Shown: in pieces, positions 43,544 to 54,449 of the stretch | Layout: the number at the start of each line of letters is the position of its first letter | How positions within the stretch are numbered: the stretch's first letter is position 1 | Assembly: GCA_964035015.1 (NCBI GenBank) | Contig: CAXIUP010000119.1 | Coordinates: 1 to 64,000 of the forward strand | Source: Corallium rubrum | Taxonomy: Eukaryota > Cnidaria > Anthozoa > Scleralcyonacea > Coralliidae | Length of the DNA: 64,000 nucleotides | Reading direction: 5' to 3' | Program-made: the position numbers and the translations under genes | The notes under the pieces: model-generated | The model's database searches: none | Told to the model about the DNA's origin: nothing | Seen by the model: only the letters and a program-made list of their open reading frames with translations

Positions 43544-44641
43544 ATGGACGCTGGGGTTGGGCTGGAACAGGAACTGAGAGACATATGGTATAATCCGAAA
43601 ACAGGATATCAGTCGGCTGAACGATTGTATCAAAAGGCAGTGGGAGAAGGTCTTGATGTGAGTAGGAAGGCAGTAAGGGATTGGCTTAAAACACAGGACA
43701 CGTACACGAGGTATAAGCCGATTGTGAGAAAGCATAAGTTCAGACAGACGTTCGTCAGCCACCTCGGTGAACAGATACAGATTGACTTGGTTGATATGGG
43801 GAAGTATAAGAACCAGAACAAGGGGTATTACTGGATTTTGACGGCTGTTGAGATTCTGAGTCGGTATGCTTTCGCCGTCCCCGTTTACAGGAAGGACACG
43901 AAAAACATGACCGAGGCTGTGAGTAAGCTGTTGGGACAGTTCAGAGACCGATTTGGTGGTTACCCCGACCTGGCTCAGTTCGACGACGGAAAGGAGTTTT
44001 ATAACGTTGGTGTGAAAGGTCTGCTGAAGGAACGTGACGTCGAGTACTTCAGTACGTTTTCAGACAAGAAAGCAGCGATCGTCGAACGGTTCAACAGAAC
44101 ACTTAAGACTGCTATGTGGAAGTACTTTTACACTAAGGGGACTTATAGGTGGATTGATGTTTTGGGTGATCTCGTTGAGGGTTATAACAACACAAAACAC
44201 AGTGTTACCCTTCTGAAGCCTAGGGACGTCGGTAAGTCAAACGAGAATCAGGTTTGGAATACGTTGTTCGGTCATCACTTCGGTGATCACCCTCTGCCTA
44301 AGTTCCGGGTTGGAGACACTGTGAGGGTGTCAAAGTACAAGAGTATATTCACAAAGGGTTATGAGGCTAACTTCACTGAGGAAATCTTCAGGATTACGAA
44401 GGTCATCCGTGGTGATCCAAACGTTTGCGAGACAGAGGACGCTGAGGGTGAACCGATTATCGGAAAGTTCTATGAGGAGGAGTTGTCGCCGGTGGATAAG
44501 AAGGATGACGTTTATAGAGTGGAGAAGGTGTTGAGGAGGAAGAAAGTCGCTGGGAGGAAGATGGTGTTGGTCAAGTGGTTGGGTTATGGTGATAGGCACA
44601 ACTCATGGATACCTGAGAGTGACGTACAAAACCTGGGTTAG
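43544..44641 (+). CDS. Polinton integrase with C-terminal chromodomain
   Basis: The start MDAGVGLEQE at 43,544 follows ggttatATG. The catalytic D, D and E lie in IQIDLVDM, LAQFDDGKEF and AAIVERFNRTLK. The C-terminus is a chromodomain (YRVEKVLRRKK to LVKWLGYGDRHNSWIPESD). It cuts and joins element ends to the target, producing the 6-bp duplication. The chromodomain probably directs it to modified histones. Confidence 0.93.
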   Translation: MDAGVGLEQELRDIWYNPKTGYQSAERLYQKAVGEGLDVSRKAVRDWLKTQDTYTRYKPIVRKHKFRQTFVSHLGEQIQIDLVDMGKYKNQNKGYYWILTAVEILSRYAFAVPVYRKDTKNMTEAVSKLLGQFRDRFGGYPDLAQFDDGKEFYNVGVKGLLKERDVEYFSTFSDKKAAIVERFNRTLKTAMWKYFYTKGTYRWIDVLGDLVEGYNNTKHSVTLLKPRDVGKSNENQVWNTLFGHHFGDHPLPKFRVGDTVRVSKYKSIFTKGYEANFTEEIFRITKVIRGDPNVCETEDAEGEPIIGKFYEEELSPVDKKDDVYRVEKVLRRKKVAGRKMVLVKWLGYGDRHNSWIPESDVQNLG

Positions 44642-44655
44642 TGTATACCCGGGTA

Positions 44656-45345
44656 ATGAGGTTAACATTATTCATTGAAAACGGTGAGAAGACTGTCTAC
44701 TTCGAACAACCTATCATGGTGACAGGTCCGAGACCACAGGTGATGCTGAAGAAAGCGACGGTATACTGGAACTATAACAATGTGGTGTCAGGTCTGAACG
44801 ATAAGTTGTCGTTTGATGGTGTTGAGACATCCGCCCCTGAAGGTTATTTCAACTTTGACGCGTTGGAAACGTTTGTTAAGGGCTTAGCCGGGGGTCTGCT
44901 GGGGACGGTTGAGTTTGGGAAGAATGTTTACAACGGAACTTCTAAGGTGAAAACGTCTGAGAAGCTGAAGCTTGGAAAGATGGGTCTTCTTTTGGGGTTT
45001 GGTGAAAACGATGTGATAGACATTGGTGGTGGTGGGTGGACAAATAGTCCGAATCAGGTGGACATCAACAGAGGGTTGAGGTATGTTGGGATTTCGTGTG
45101 ACGCTGTTGAGAGTGAGAAGAGTCTGGACAACGGGAGGAGGAGTGATCTGATTGGTACTCTTCCGATAACCTCTGAGCAGAGTCTGAAAGGAAGCGTACA
45201 GCACTACACAGACATTGAGTCGAAAGCTGAGATCCGAAAGGGTGTTTATGGTAAGATGACCTTTAGGGTTCGTGGGAATAATGATCATTCAGTAGGTCGA
45301 CCGGTTGGGATTGGAGCTGTTCTACTTGAGTTGTACATAGGTTAG
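44656..45345 (+). CDS. Polinton minor capsid (penton-type single jelly-roll) protein
   Basis: The ORF lies 14 bp after the integrase and starts MRLTLFIENG. The C-terminal half (RGLRYVGISCDAVESEK; GKMTFRVRG; VGIGAVLLELYIG) has the strand pattern of Polinton penton proteins. Position before the major capsid gene supports it. Confidence 0.65.
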   Translation: MRLTLFIENGEKTVYFEQPIMVTGPRPQVMLKKATVYWNYNNVVSGLNDKLSFDGVETSAPEGYFNFDALETFVKGLAGGLLGTVEFGKNVYNGTSKVKTSEKLKLGKMGLLLGFGENDVIDIGGGGWTNSPNQVDINRGLRYVGISCDAVESEKSLDNGRRSDLIGTLPITSEQSLKGSVQHYTDIESKAEIRKGVYGKMTFRVRGNNDHSVGRPVGIGAVLLELYIG

Positions 45346-45351
45346 TATATA

Positions 45352-46587
45352 ATGGCTGAAGAAGGAGTTAATATTGAAATGGGTGAGCGTGGTAAAGAAG
45401 AGGAAAGGGAAGATGGTATCAACGAGACGAGTCTCATAGATGATGACAATGAGGACCTCAAATCTGACTATTCCATATCCAAACCTTCTGACCGTGTGAC
45501 CCGTATTGAAGATGGGGTGCCCGACACTGGTAGTAATGTCGGGTTAATGAAAAGGTCTGTCACATATGATAAAAAGAAGATCTTCCGCGAGATGTTAGAT
45601 GTTGTAATAAATAAAGGAGATGGTACATCATCTAAGAACATAATAGAACAGACTGAGTTCACTTTTAATAAGAGGGGCCGCGTCAACGGAGGATTTTTTA
45701 ATGGTGTGAAAGTTCTCGTATCTGGTGGTGATGGAATTAGGTACAGTGACAACAAATCAAAAAACATAACCGAATCCGTCAGACTTTTCAAAGAACTGTT
45801 AGAAAAAGCCAAAACCGAACATTACAATACGGCTGAAGGAGCTATTGAGGAAATCGGTGGTAACCCAATACTTTCTAAGGAAGTGGTGGCTAATACACTC
45901 TCACGGTCCAGCTCAACGATTGACGGTTGGGTTGAGGAAAGAGTGATAGACCTACAGGAACAAATGGAAGGGGTATTCATATCCGAACAGGAAGTAAGAG
46001 AAATCTCTGGAATAATCAACAAACAGGGTATGGATATGGATACGATTAAGTCTCTTGAGATGGACGTCAACCACTACAGGGAAAAGGCGGAAAATGAGGT
46101 CAACCCTCTTAAAAAACAACTCTACGACAGCGTCAGAAAAATTGCGGAACTAAAGGCAGACAGTATAAGAATCAGAATTAATGAAAGACCTGAACACACA
46201 GAAGCCATGTCTATTTTAAGCGATGAGGTGGAAAACAATGACCTGAATAGGTTGGAACGTTTTAAGAGGTGGGCTAAGAAAAATATGGTTGGTCTGTCTG
46301 CCATAGCCATCACCATAGCTGGGGTCATAACCACAATAGTTGTGGCGGCCAGAAAGGTTGTCTCGGGAGGAGCGAGAGCTGTTGGTGGTTTCGCTAAGGC
46401 ACTCGCTAACCTGGGTAAGACTCTGGGACCTCTGTTAGCACCACTGTTCAGTGTGATAGCACAGGTTCTGACTTGGGGAGCAAAAGGAATAGCGTGGTTA
46501 GCCAACAATCTGTGGGTTCTAGCCATAGCTATGGCGTGGTTCTTGTATGACTACTGGAAAAACAGAAAAATAAAACCTGTTATGTAG
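45352..46587 (+). CDS. Polinton 411-aa membrane-associated structural ORF
   Basis: The acidic N-terminus and helical centre are followed by a C-terminal set of hydrophobic and amphipathic segments (MVGLSAIAITIAGVITTIVV; WLANNLWVLAIAMAWFLYDY). The start is in a gtatataATGGC context. It lies between penton and capsid genes, so a virion core or membrane role is likely. Family unknown. Confidence 0.55.
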   Translation: MAEEGVNIEMGERGKEEEREDGINETSLIDDDNEDLKSDYSISKPSDRVTRIEDGVPDTGSNVGLMKRSVTYDKKKIFREMLDVVINKGDGTSSKNIIEQTEFTFNKRGRVNGGFFNGVKVLVSGGDGIRYSDNKSKNITESVRLFKELLEKAKTEHYNTAEGAIEEIGGNPILSKEVVANTLSRSSSTIDGWVEERVIDLQEQMEGVFISEQEVREISGIINKQGMDMDTIKSLEMDVNHYREKAENEVNPLKKQLYDSVRKIAELKADSIRIRINERPEHTEAMSILSDEVENNDLNRLERFKRWAKKNMVGLSAIAITIAGVITTIVVAARKVVSGGARAVGGFAKALANLGKTLGPLLAPLFSVIAQVLTWGAKGIAWLANNLWVLAIAMAWFLYDYWKNRKIKPVM

Positions 46588-46590
46588 TAT

Positions 46591-47831
46591 ATGACCAACA
46601 GAAGTCAAACAGAGCTGTTACCTGGATTCAGACGGGCGAGAATGTCGGAGATCAAGGGGAGTAGGACAAGACATACGATCACCATGAACCCCAACAAAGT
46701 CAACCCTGGTGAGGACCTCTACATCGACATACCAAAGCTAAAACCTGATAGCTGTTTGGTCCCAGGTAGTTTTCACTTACTGTTCGACTTTAAAAACATG
46801 AACACCAAGTCGTGGTTCCTAAACAATCTCTCCAGGCTTCTGGTTGAAAGGTTGGTTGTTAAGCTAGCCGGCGAGACTGTTTACGACAACACAGGTGAAA
46901 GTGTCCTTGGTGTGTACAGGGATCTCTGGCTACCGAAGAGTGTGAGGAATCAGATGGTTGGATATGGGATTGGCCCAGAGAACCTAAGAAAGTTGATGTC
47001 TAAGGACGACAGTGGGGCTTCCTCTGGGGACGTTGAGAAGGTAGCTGACGCTTTGATGCTCACAATCCACGGGGCGAGGATGAAGATGAAACTGGATAAG
47101 ATCCTCGGGGACCACGGACTATATGCTCCCTCTGAAATGTACAACAACTTCCGCTATGTCATTAGCCTACCAAAGGCGAGTGACATTATGGTGGCTCAGT
47201 CAAGTGAGTCTGTTGATGAGTACACACTGGAAAACCTCGAGCTGGAGTATGAAACGATTGATAACACCGACATCGCCAGTGAAATAACCTCGCTGTACAC
47301 AGCTGGCCGATCGCTGTCCTACGAACATGTCACGTGGATGAAGTCAACTGAATGGGTGGCTGGGTCAACCCTGATCAACGAACACATTAACCTTCCACGT
47401 AAGTCTATGAAAGGGATTGTGATGATGTTCACAAATAAGACCCGAACTGATAGTGAGGAATACGTCTATCCAAACATTGAGAGTGTCAAGCTAACAATTG
47501 AGGGTGTACCCAACGCTGTCTTCAGTCAGGGAATTCCAAAGAGTCGGTTCCACGATGAGGCTAAAAGACTGTTTGGTGGAAAGGAAAACACGGATCAGTT
47601 TATGACAACCCAGAAGTTCTATAAGAATGGTTTCGCTCTGGCAATGACCTGAGAAGTATTGAGGACCGCGACAGTGTCGGAACTGGAAAAAGAATTGTTA
47701 ATACACAGTCTGGGGTTCTGATTGAGATTACTAAAAAGGTGACTGTGGCTAACGTAGTCTGTCGGATCTTTGTGTTGAGTGATGGTTTGGTAAACATGGT
47801 AAACAAAAATCTAAAATCAATCCAGTATTAA
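46591..47831 (+). CDS. Polinton major capsid protein region (double jelly-roll)
   Basis: The region starts MTNRSQTELLPGFRRARM in a gtagtatATG context. Segments such as KAFL-free strands GSFHLLFDFKNMNT, LVERLVVKLAGETVYDN and HVTWMKSTEWVAG, with the gene order penton, membrane ORF, this ORF and ATPase, match Polinton capsid genes. The assignment rests on pattern and synteny. Confidence 0.7.
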
Positions 47832-48440
47832 ATGGACCACCCATTCAATATGCTGATCGTTGGTATGACGGCTTTAGGGAAAACCTGGTATCTCCTGAGG
47901 ATGTTAGAAGATGAATACTTCGGGTTCTTCGACTACATCGTTCTGCTCTGCCCAACGTTCAGCTGGAACAAAACCTACACCACCTGGGAATACACCTCCG
48001 ACCCGGACTTCATCGCTGTGGATTGTAGCCAGGACGACGTTGAAATTGTGCTAGAATATGTTGTTCGGATATTCAAGGGGTCCAAAACATTGATAGTCCT
48101 CGACGACTGTGCCAGTGGACAACCCGTAAAGAACAGAACAAGTGAGTTGGTTAAATTAGCCTTCAGTGCTCGACACTACAATCTGTCAACTATCGTAATC
48201 ACACAACAGCTAACAGCTATCACAAAACCCTATAGGGAGAATATCAGTAAGTTAGTAACGTTCTACAACCCCAACAAAACCGATATGAAGGTTATTACTG
48301 ATGACTACCTGGGTGGCTTAAACCGTGATGAGGTTATGGGGATAACTGAAAAGCTAAAAGAAAACAAATACGCTAGGCTTGAGATTATGTTAAGGCATCC
48401 GTACACGTATAAGGTGGTTATCCCAAAATCTGGTCTATAG
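47832..48440 (+). CDS. Polinton A32/FtsK-type packaging ATPase
   Basis: The ORF gives 202 residues. Walker A is GMTALGKT, Walker B is TLIVLDDC, and a sensor-like VITQQLTA follows. It would drive DNA packaging into capsids. Size and motif spacing match Polinton ATPases. Confidence 0.88.
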   Translation: MDHPFNMLIVGMTALGKTWYLLRMLEDEYFGFFDYIVLLCPTFSWNKTYTTWEYTSDPDFIAVDCSQDDVEIVLEYVVRIFKGSKTLIVLDDCASGQPVKNRTSELVKLAFSARHYNLSTIVITQQLTAITKPYRENISKLVTFYNPNKTDMKVITDDYLGGLNRDEVMGITEKLKENKYARLEIMLRHPYTYKVVIPKSGL

Positions 48441-48445
48441 TAAGA

Positions 48446-48872
48446 TGACCGAAAAGAAAACTAAAACGGTAAAAGTTGGGAAAAAATCAGGGCACCCGCT
48501 ACGGAACCAGCCGAGGCATCTGTTGGGAAGCCAGAAACGGAAATACCCACCGAAATCCCCAACCTTGTCGATGAGCTCGTCAACGATCTGAAAAAGACTG
48601 AGGAGACCAGCCCAGTGTCCCCACCAACTGATGACACCAACAAGAAGAGAGGTGAACTGATAAAACTGTCAGAGGATGGTGAGATAACTCAGTCAGCTGG
48701 CTACATAAAAAAGGCGTCGGTAAAGGTTGTGGATAAGCTATACGCTGAATATGAGGCCAGAAGGATGGAAAGAGCTAATGAATTCCTGACTGATATTCTA
48801 ATCAGTAGATTCTCTAATGTTCTCGGTGGTTTGGACGCTGTAGAAAGCTCTGAGGAGCTAGACAACGAATAA
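48446..48872 (+). CDS. Polinton small charged ORF region
   Basis: The region starts MTEKKTKTVKVGKK just after the ATPase and ends near VESSEELDNE. It is proline-, serine- and charge-rich with a helical C-terminus. No family is recognised. Confidence 0.45.
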
Positions 48873-48917
48873 CAAAAAGACAAACTGTTAAAAAGTGACG
48901 TTGGTAAAGTTGTAGCC

Positions 48918-49031
48918 ATGATCACGCCGTATATACCATGTCTCGGACTGCTATCTGGGGGTATAACTGTGGGGAAACATGTGTACCAGCACAAGACAAA
49001 AGTATCTGAACAGAAATCGGGGAGTAAGTGA
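48918..49031 (+). CDS. Polinton very short ORF with hydrophobic stretch, 37 aa
   Basis: MITPYIPCLGLLSGGITVGK starts a short frame with one hydrophobic segment and a basic tail. It may be a small membrane protein or may be non-coding. Confidence 0.3.
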   Translation: MITPYIPCLGLLSGGITVGKHVYQHKTKVSEQKSGSK

Positions 49032-49171
49032 AATGTGTGTCAGAACCAAAACTTTGATCGCTCTGGGGCGTTTTCAAAAAAACGCTATAACTCATAAAAC
49101 CTATTTTTTAAAAATATAAAAGGGAAAAAAGACGGAAAAATGATGGAAAAAGGATGGAAAAAAAAGTTTGT

Positions 49172-49374
49172 CCTTTCAAACATCCTTTCTTGATGAATTC
49201 CAACATTTTTTTTTTTTGGTTGGGGTCCTTTTCGTCCCTTTTGCTTATACTTAAAAAAATTTTTAAAAAAGCTTACCTTTTCAAACAACCCTTCTCGCTA
49301 AATTCGAGCATTTTGGGGCTGTTTTTGGCAAAAAAAAAACAAAGTGCGCCGGTACCCTCATGTTCTATACTACT
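49172..49374 (-). repeat. Polinton terminal inverted repeat, right
   Basis: This is the inverted copy of 32,741-32,942. It ends at ctatactact and is followed by atccct. Confidence 0.9.
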
Positions 49375-49380
49375 ATCCCT
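49375..49380 (+). repeat. Polinton target-site duplication, right (atccct)
   Basis: It is identical to 32,735-32,740. Confidence 0.9.
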
Positions 49381-49605
49381 ATAATTTGGATAATATTTTG
49401 ATAAATTAAAAATTAGTAATATTTGATAAAAGTTTTGGACAAATCACTCTCAGACTTGATTGTTACAGATTCTCCGATTTCCAGCAGTACCGTGTTGTAC
49501 TGTTCTATCTGACGATTTGACCGCCTTGTTTACGAACAAACTCAATATCAACTAATGGCCGCGTAGAATGAGAACGAGCATATCTGATTTCCAGTGGAAT
49601 CAACA

Positions 49606-49760
<155 letters not shown>

Positions 49761-49802
49761 ATCAAAGAATTATTTGAATGTTTTCAAGGCGATAATGTAA
49801 CA

Positions 49803-51795
49803 TAAATAAGTTTTGTGGAAACACCCCGTAAAATATATTTCTTTGCTAAGCTTTCGGCCTGTTGACTCAGGCCTTCGTCAGAGCAATGACAACACGCTGT
49901 TGGCTCACGTCATTTATAAACTAAGCAACTGCTCAATTAAATCACGCAAGAGTACAATGGCGTTAGAAAACAAAATCAAGAAGGTTCTCATAGGGCACAC
50001 CACGTGCTGTTTAATGACTGTCCGTCCTGAGAAATGGTGTGATGTTTTGCAATCTCCATAGATTCCCTTGTTCTTCGCGTGAAGTATTGCTTGTCGCTGG
50101 CTAAGAGTGACGACTCTTCCCACTTAACACGATGGTCATACTTCCAAGCGTGTTTGGCAACGGCAGATTTATCATGTTGGGCTTTTATGCAACATGTCTT
50201 TGCTCCTTCAGGCGAGTTGAAAGATTTCTTCCCGTTTGCTCGATGTATACCAAGCCACACCCGCACGGAATGCGACACATTCCAGATTTAGATTAGCTAT
50301 CCACTTCATCTTTATGTGTGAAAAGTACCTTGAACAATTTGTGTTGACTACTGTGAAATACCATTATACCAGCACGATTTAGAATCTTCTCAATCTTGTG
50401 AGATGCTTGTCCGATGTACGGAAGAGAAACTGAAGGTTGTTCTTGCTGGGGCTGAGTATTCGGCTCCGGATGTACCAAAGGTGTCATAGAAGCTTGAATA
50501 ATCTTTTCAGGAAAACTGTTGTTAGTTAAAACCAACTTAAGGTGATCTAATTCATCCTGAAGATGTTCTTCGTCACAAATTGTTCGCGCTCGATGAACGA
50601 GATTTTTTCACACAGACGATTTAATACTTGGATGGTGGAATGAAGTGTAATTAAGGTATCTTTCAGTGTGTGTTGGTTTTCGATACACAGTATGACTTAA
50701 AGTCCCATCTGGTTTAACGGAAAGCAAAACGTCCAGAACGGGATAGATTTGTCTTGATTTTGTAATTCCATGGTGAATTTGATTGAAGGGTGAATGCTGT
50801 TAAGGTGGTCAAGAAAATCAGACAAAGCATTTAAACCGTGTGACCAGGTACTTAACGTATCATCAACATAACGTTTCCACATACCTGGTTTTAACGGAGC
50901 AGCTGCAAGAGCCTTCTTCTCAAATTCCTCCGTGTATAAGTTAGCCACGATTGGAGACAATGGGGAACCCATTGTTGCTCCAGTCGTTTGTTCAAAAAAT
51001 CTGTTCCGCCATTGAAGACAAGTTGATGTAAGGCACAGCGTCAACAGTTCATAGACTTGTAACGAGCGTTTTAACTGGAAGAAGTCTTTCCTTTGCAATC
51101 AGGCACGCTTCTTCAATGGGAACATTCGTAAACAAACTAACAACATCATAACTAACTAATATCTCATCAGCTAACTTAAGAGACAAATTCCTTAGAATTT
51201 AATACATGCTGAATGGATTTACTTACCAAAGGCTTCAAAACAGTAGCAAGATATTGTGCTAAGGCGTATGTTCCATGGATAGCCTTGTGAAGCCACTATT
51301 GGACGAAATGGGACATTCGTTTTATGAATCTTTGGAAGACCATAAAACTTTGGATACTGAAGCAGAAGGGCGTAGACGTCGGTAGAGGTTTTTAGGTAAA
51401 CTCTCCATCTTACAAAGTTCTAACAATTTACTAGGTGTCGGATTACGTTTAAACTCTCTATAAGTTGGAGTTTCTAAGAGAGCACTTGCCTTGTTGTCAT
51501 ATTCTTCACGATCTAAAACAGCAGTAGCATTACCCTTATCTGCTTTTAAAATATGTACTGACTTATCTGATCTTAGGTTTGATAAAGCAATCTTTTCTTC
51601 TTTCCTAAGATTGCTTTTCGGTAGCTTGGCTTGGTGGATTGTTTCAACAACTTGGACTCGAACGTTGTTGGCCGTTTCACTCGGTAGGAAATACAGTTTA
51701 GGCTCAAGTTGTTGGACAATTTCTTCAACAGGCCGAAAGCGTAGCAAAGAAATATATTTTACGTGGCGGTTCCACAAAACTTATTTATATTAAAA
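49803..51795 (-). mobile_element. Penelope-like retroelement with inverted terminal repeats
   Basis: The minus strand carries an RT with TTGATMGSPLSPIVANLYTE and KRYVDDTLSTW, the Penelope-type motifs. An upstream N-terminal region lies at 51,322-51,777 (HILKADKGNATAVLDREEY) and a GIY-YIG-like tail at 50,293-50,535 and 49,988-50,278 (SLPYIGQASHKIEKILNRAG; RVWLGIHRANGKKSF). Both ends carry an inverted terminal repeat of about 65 bp: ataagttttgtggaaacacc at 49,805 and its inverse at about 51,728-51,790. The element is broken in several places. Confidence 0.8.
49845..49885 (-). ncRNA. Hammerhead ribozyme motif in Penelope-like terminal repeat
   Basis: The minus strand reads ctgacgaaggcctgagtcaa then caggccgaaagc. 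CUGANGA is followed by a perfect six-base stem II (GGCCTG/CAGGCC) with loop AGTCAA, then GAAA. Hammerheads are known in Penelope-like terminal repeats. Stem III appears minimal, so cleavage may need a dimer. Confidence 0.6.
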
Positions 51796-52475
51796 TCAAA
51801 GAACATGCGCAAAACGGAGTGTAGCCCCTCTTTGATAATTCATGAGGAAAATTCAAAAGAGGTGTGTATGAAGCAAAAGTTAAGTCTGTTTTGTTTGAAA
51901 GAACTGTTCAAAATAACAGAGTAATATCTTTTGCAGGTTTTCGTTTCCTTGCTTTGTTGTCGAGATATTTCAGTTTGTTTGTTATTATCAAACGAAATTA
52001 CTTCGAAGGAAGCATGTTGGCGTGTTTTTTCCACAAAAGCAAACCTGTAGAATTTCAAGTGATTTTGTGTGGTAATAGCAAAGATATATAACCTTCTACG
52101 ATAACTGTAAACCGTCCTGATTTGCTTTTCGTTTGATTTTTTCAGCTAAAAGAGTTTGTATTTTTAAAATAATTGATAAAAACTAGTTACTATCGCAAGT
52201 GAAATGCTTCAAATGCCAAGGAAAGCCTGACATTTTTTTAGAAATTTTAAAAAATTAGTCCTTTTCCCGTTATGCCCTTGCCCCTCGATTCACTTCGAGG
52301 CCAGAATAGAATTAAGTCAGTCAGTCAGTCAGAATAGAAATTCTCAGATGGACTTTCATTCATCGATATTTTGTGATCGCTCCCTTTTGTCTTATGGGCT
52401 CTGAACTGGATCCGTTAAGAAAGCAATCGCAAAAAGTCGCTCGCTTCACCAAAGAAAGTTGAATAGAAATCCGCC
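51796..52475. other. Intron sequence, nothing recognised
   Basis: AT-rich, with a short tcag repeat at about 52,316-52,332. No gene or element ends were seen. Confidence 0.5.
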
Positions 52476-52479
52476 TTTA

Positions 52480-52618
52480 ATCCGGCGACAAAATGTGGAA
52501 TAATTGACGATATCCAGAAATCCGACGACAAAAATGTGAAAACTGACGATATCCAGAAATCCGACGACAAAAATGTCGGTAAATGCCCAGTTTGTACTGA
52601 CAAGTTTGCATCAGTTTA
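52480..52618 (+). repeat. 39-bp tandem repeat followed by an echo of the RING exon
   Basis: The unit gacgatatccagaaatccga, cgacaaaaatgtgaaaact occurs two to three times. It is in phase, reading DDIQKSDDKNVKT. It runs into atgcccagtttgtactgac, identical over 19 bp to the RING1 start at 53,062-53,080, giving KCPVCTDKFASV and then a stop. It may be a partial duplicate exon. Confidence 0.5.
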
Positions 52619-52715
52619 AATACAAATTCGCAAAACCTCACGTCTGTATGCTATATAAAGATCGGCTGCTCGTACGTGAGATCATGTTTTATTTATTACT
52701 TTTCTTACTTTATAG

Positions 52716-53689
52716 CTCGCTCTGTACAAATCACTGGGACACCTGAAGCAAAACAGCAAGCATCTGAGCTTATCCAGAAATTGATCAAGGAGCTGATGGG
52801 GACGAAGAACGAAGAGATTTCACTGAGAGGTTCCGATATACCCGTGGGCGCCATCCGAGAATTGCTAAAGCAATACGGAAAAGATCAAAAAGCGTTGGTT
52901 ATGGAGAACGAGCAATGTCGAGTTGTGATGGACATCCGAAGACGCAAACTGGTGTTGAGCGGGTCAAAGAGCGACGTAGCAAAAGTTCGAGTAAAGGTCG
53001 AGAGCTTCCTTCACGAGCTACGGGTTTCTCGCCACGGCGTTGGTAGCAAAGACAAGGAATTATGCCCAGTTTGTACTGACGACGTCGAAGATCCATATCG
53101 TCTCAATGTATGTGGTCATTGCTACTGCTCTGCTTGTATTACGGGGTATATTACTTCGACATTCGACTTGGTCAAAGCGGATACCTTTCCTCAGAAATGC
53201 CTATAGGACAGCTGTGAATATCCTCTCACAAAAGATGACTTCCTTCCGTTCTTAAACCAAGATCAGATCGAACAGTTATATCGAGTATCGTTGGAGAGTT
53301 TCGTGATTGGCAACAAGCAGTACAAGCCATGTCCGTCTCCAGATTGTTCTTGGGTGTACAAGTCCACATCGAGTCCAGAAACCTTTGTCTGTCCGGAGTG
53401 CAGCGCGCGACTGTGCCAAAGCTGCGGCGATGTACCGCACGAGTTATTTGATACTTGTCAGGCTTACAGAGCAAGTCGAGATCCGTCGAAAGCAGATGAA
53501 CTTTACGGCAAGTGGGTTTCCGGAGCTGATACAAGAAAGTGTCCAAAGTGTTCGGTAATGATAGAGAAGAATGAGGGATGTTCACATGTACGTTGCACCC
53601 GCTGCGATGCACACATATGTTGGAAATGTGGAAAATATTTTCCCACCGCAGAGCGGTGTTATGATCATCAAAATGACTGTAAGCGATGA
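52716..53689 (+). CDS. DEAH helicase/RBR gene: KH-like end and RING-IBR-RING exon
   Basis: The exon begins after ttactttatag. ARSVQITGTPEAKQQASELI completes a KH-like domain. RING1 is CPVC...CGHCYCSAC from 53,063. The IBR spans CPSPDC...CPECSARLCQSCG at about 53,330-53,430. The catalytic RING2 is RKCPKCSVMIEKNEGCSHV then CTRC...CWKCG at about 53,535-53,650. The GCSH cysteine is the expected thioester-forming residue, so the protein would ubiquitinate targets. An in-frame TAG at 53,204-53,206 interrupts RING1's last metal-binding pair; the frame then continues open to TGA at 53,687. Read-through, a sequencing error or a pseudogene are possible. Confidence 0.85.
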
Positions 53690-54449
53690 CGGATTTGTAG
53701 TAGAAATTGTTGAAACCTAAACTGAATCTCAAGAAAAATTTGGAATATCTCATAAAATCCCATCTCTCTTCCGCAGAGGCTTCTTCGGAATAGGCGCGCG
53801 GGGAACGATGGGAAGATGGAAACGAAAGTAGCCTTTCCCGAATAATTTAAACAATATGGCGCACAATTGCGTGATAGACTGGATAGCAATATTCGGGATT
53901 TCAAAACATAATGAAATCGTCTACGAAAAAGTTGGAAATCAATGAACTATGAACAAAAGACCCATTTAAATCGCTGCCATCATTGATCTCAAAAGACAAA
54001 CTGTTGTGAACATAGATCTTACCAATATGTCGTAGAAAGTTAGCGCTAAGAGCTTGTTCGTCGGCCTTGTTTAACAGGTTCATTTGGAAAACTTCTAGCG
54101 CAGTTGACAACGTTCGATAAACGTTTGTCAGTCTAGCCGCGTTTCGAATTTTTGAATCTGTTCCACAGGTGATTTCCGTGTAAAAATACAGAATAACATC
54201 CAGAACAACATTCTAGACTTAGGTCCTGAAGAAATCATTGCGTTTTGTGCAAATCATCACTATCTGCCAATAACTTAGAACCGCATATTTGGCCAGAGAA
54301 CCGCACATTATTTAACAGAGGCTTCTCTCCTCTTTTCCCTTCTTCTCGTCGTTCGCAGCGCGCAAAAAAGAGCCTCTTCGGAGGAGAGAGTAAAATACCT
54401 AAACGTTTTTCGACCTATCAGTAGAGTGGTGCGTCGTTCCTCCCGACAT
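53690..54449. other. 3' flank of the helicase/RBR gene
   Basis: No further coding is supported. It probably contains the 3' UTR. A minus-strand open frame at 53,901-54,110 has no recognisable domain. Confidence 0.4.

Larger units (their letters stand above)
32741..49374. mobile_element. Polinton/Maverick, 16,634 bp, in a host intron
   Basis: The element begins AGTAGTATAGAACATGAGGG and ends with its inverted copy. Terminal inverted repeats of about 200 bp are nearly identical, and the 6-bp target duplication is perfect. It encodes polymerase B, retroviral-type integrase with chromodomain, packaging ATPase, major and minor capsid proteins, membrane proteins, a nuclease-like ORF and a deoxynucleoside kinase. 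No maturation protease was recognised. It looks recent and close to whole, with about three or four broken reading frames. Genes lie in a minus-strand left block and a plus-strand right block that diverge at 43,524/43,544. Confidence 0.95.
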
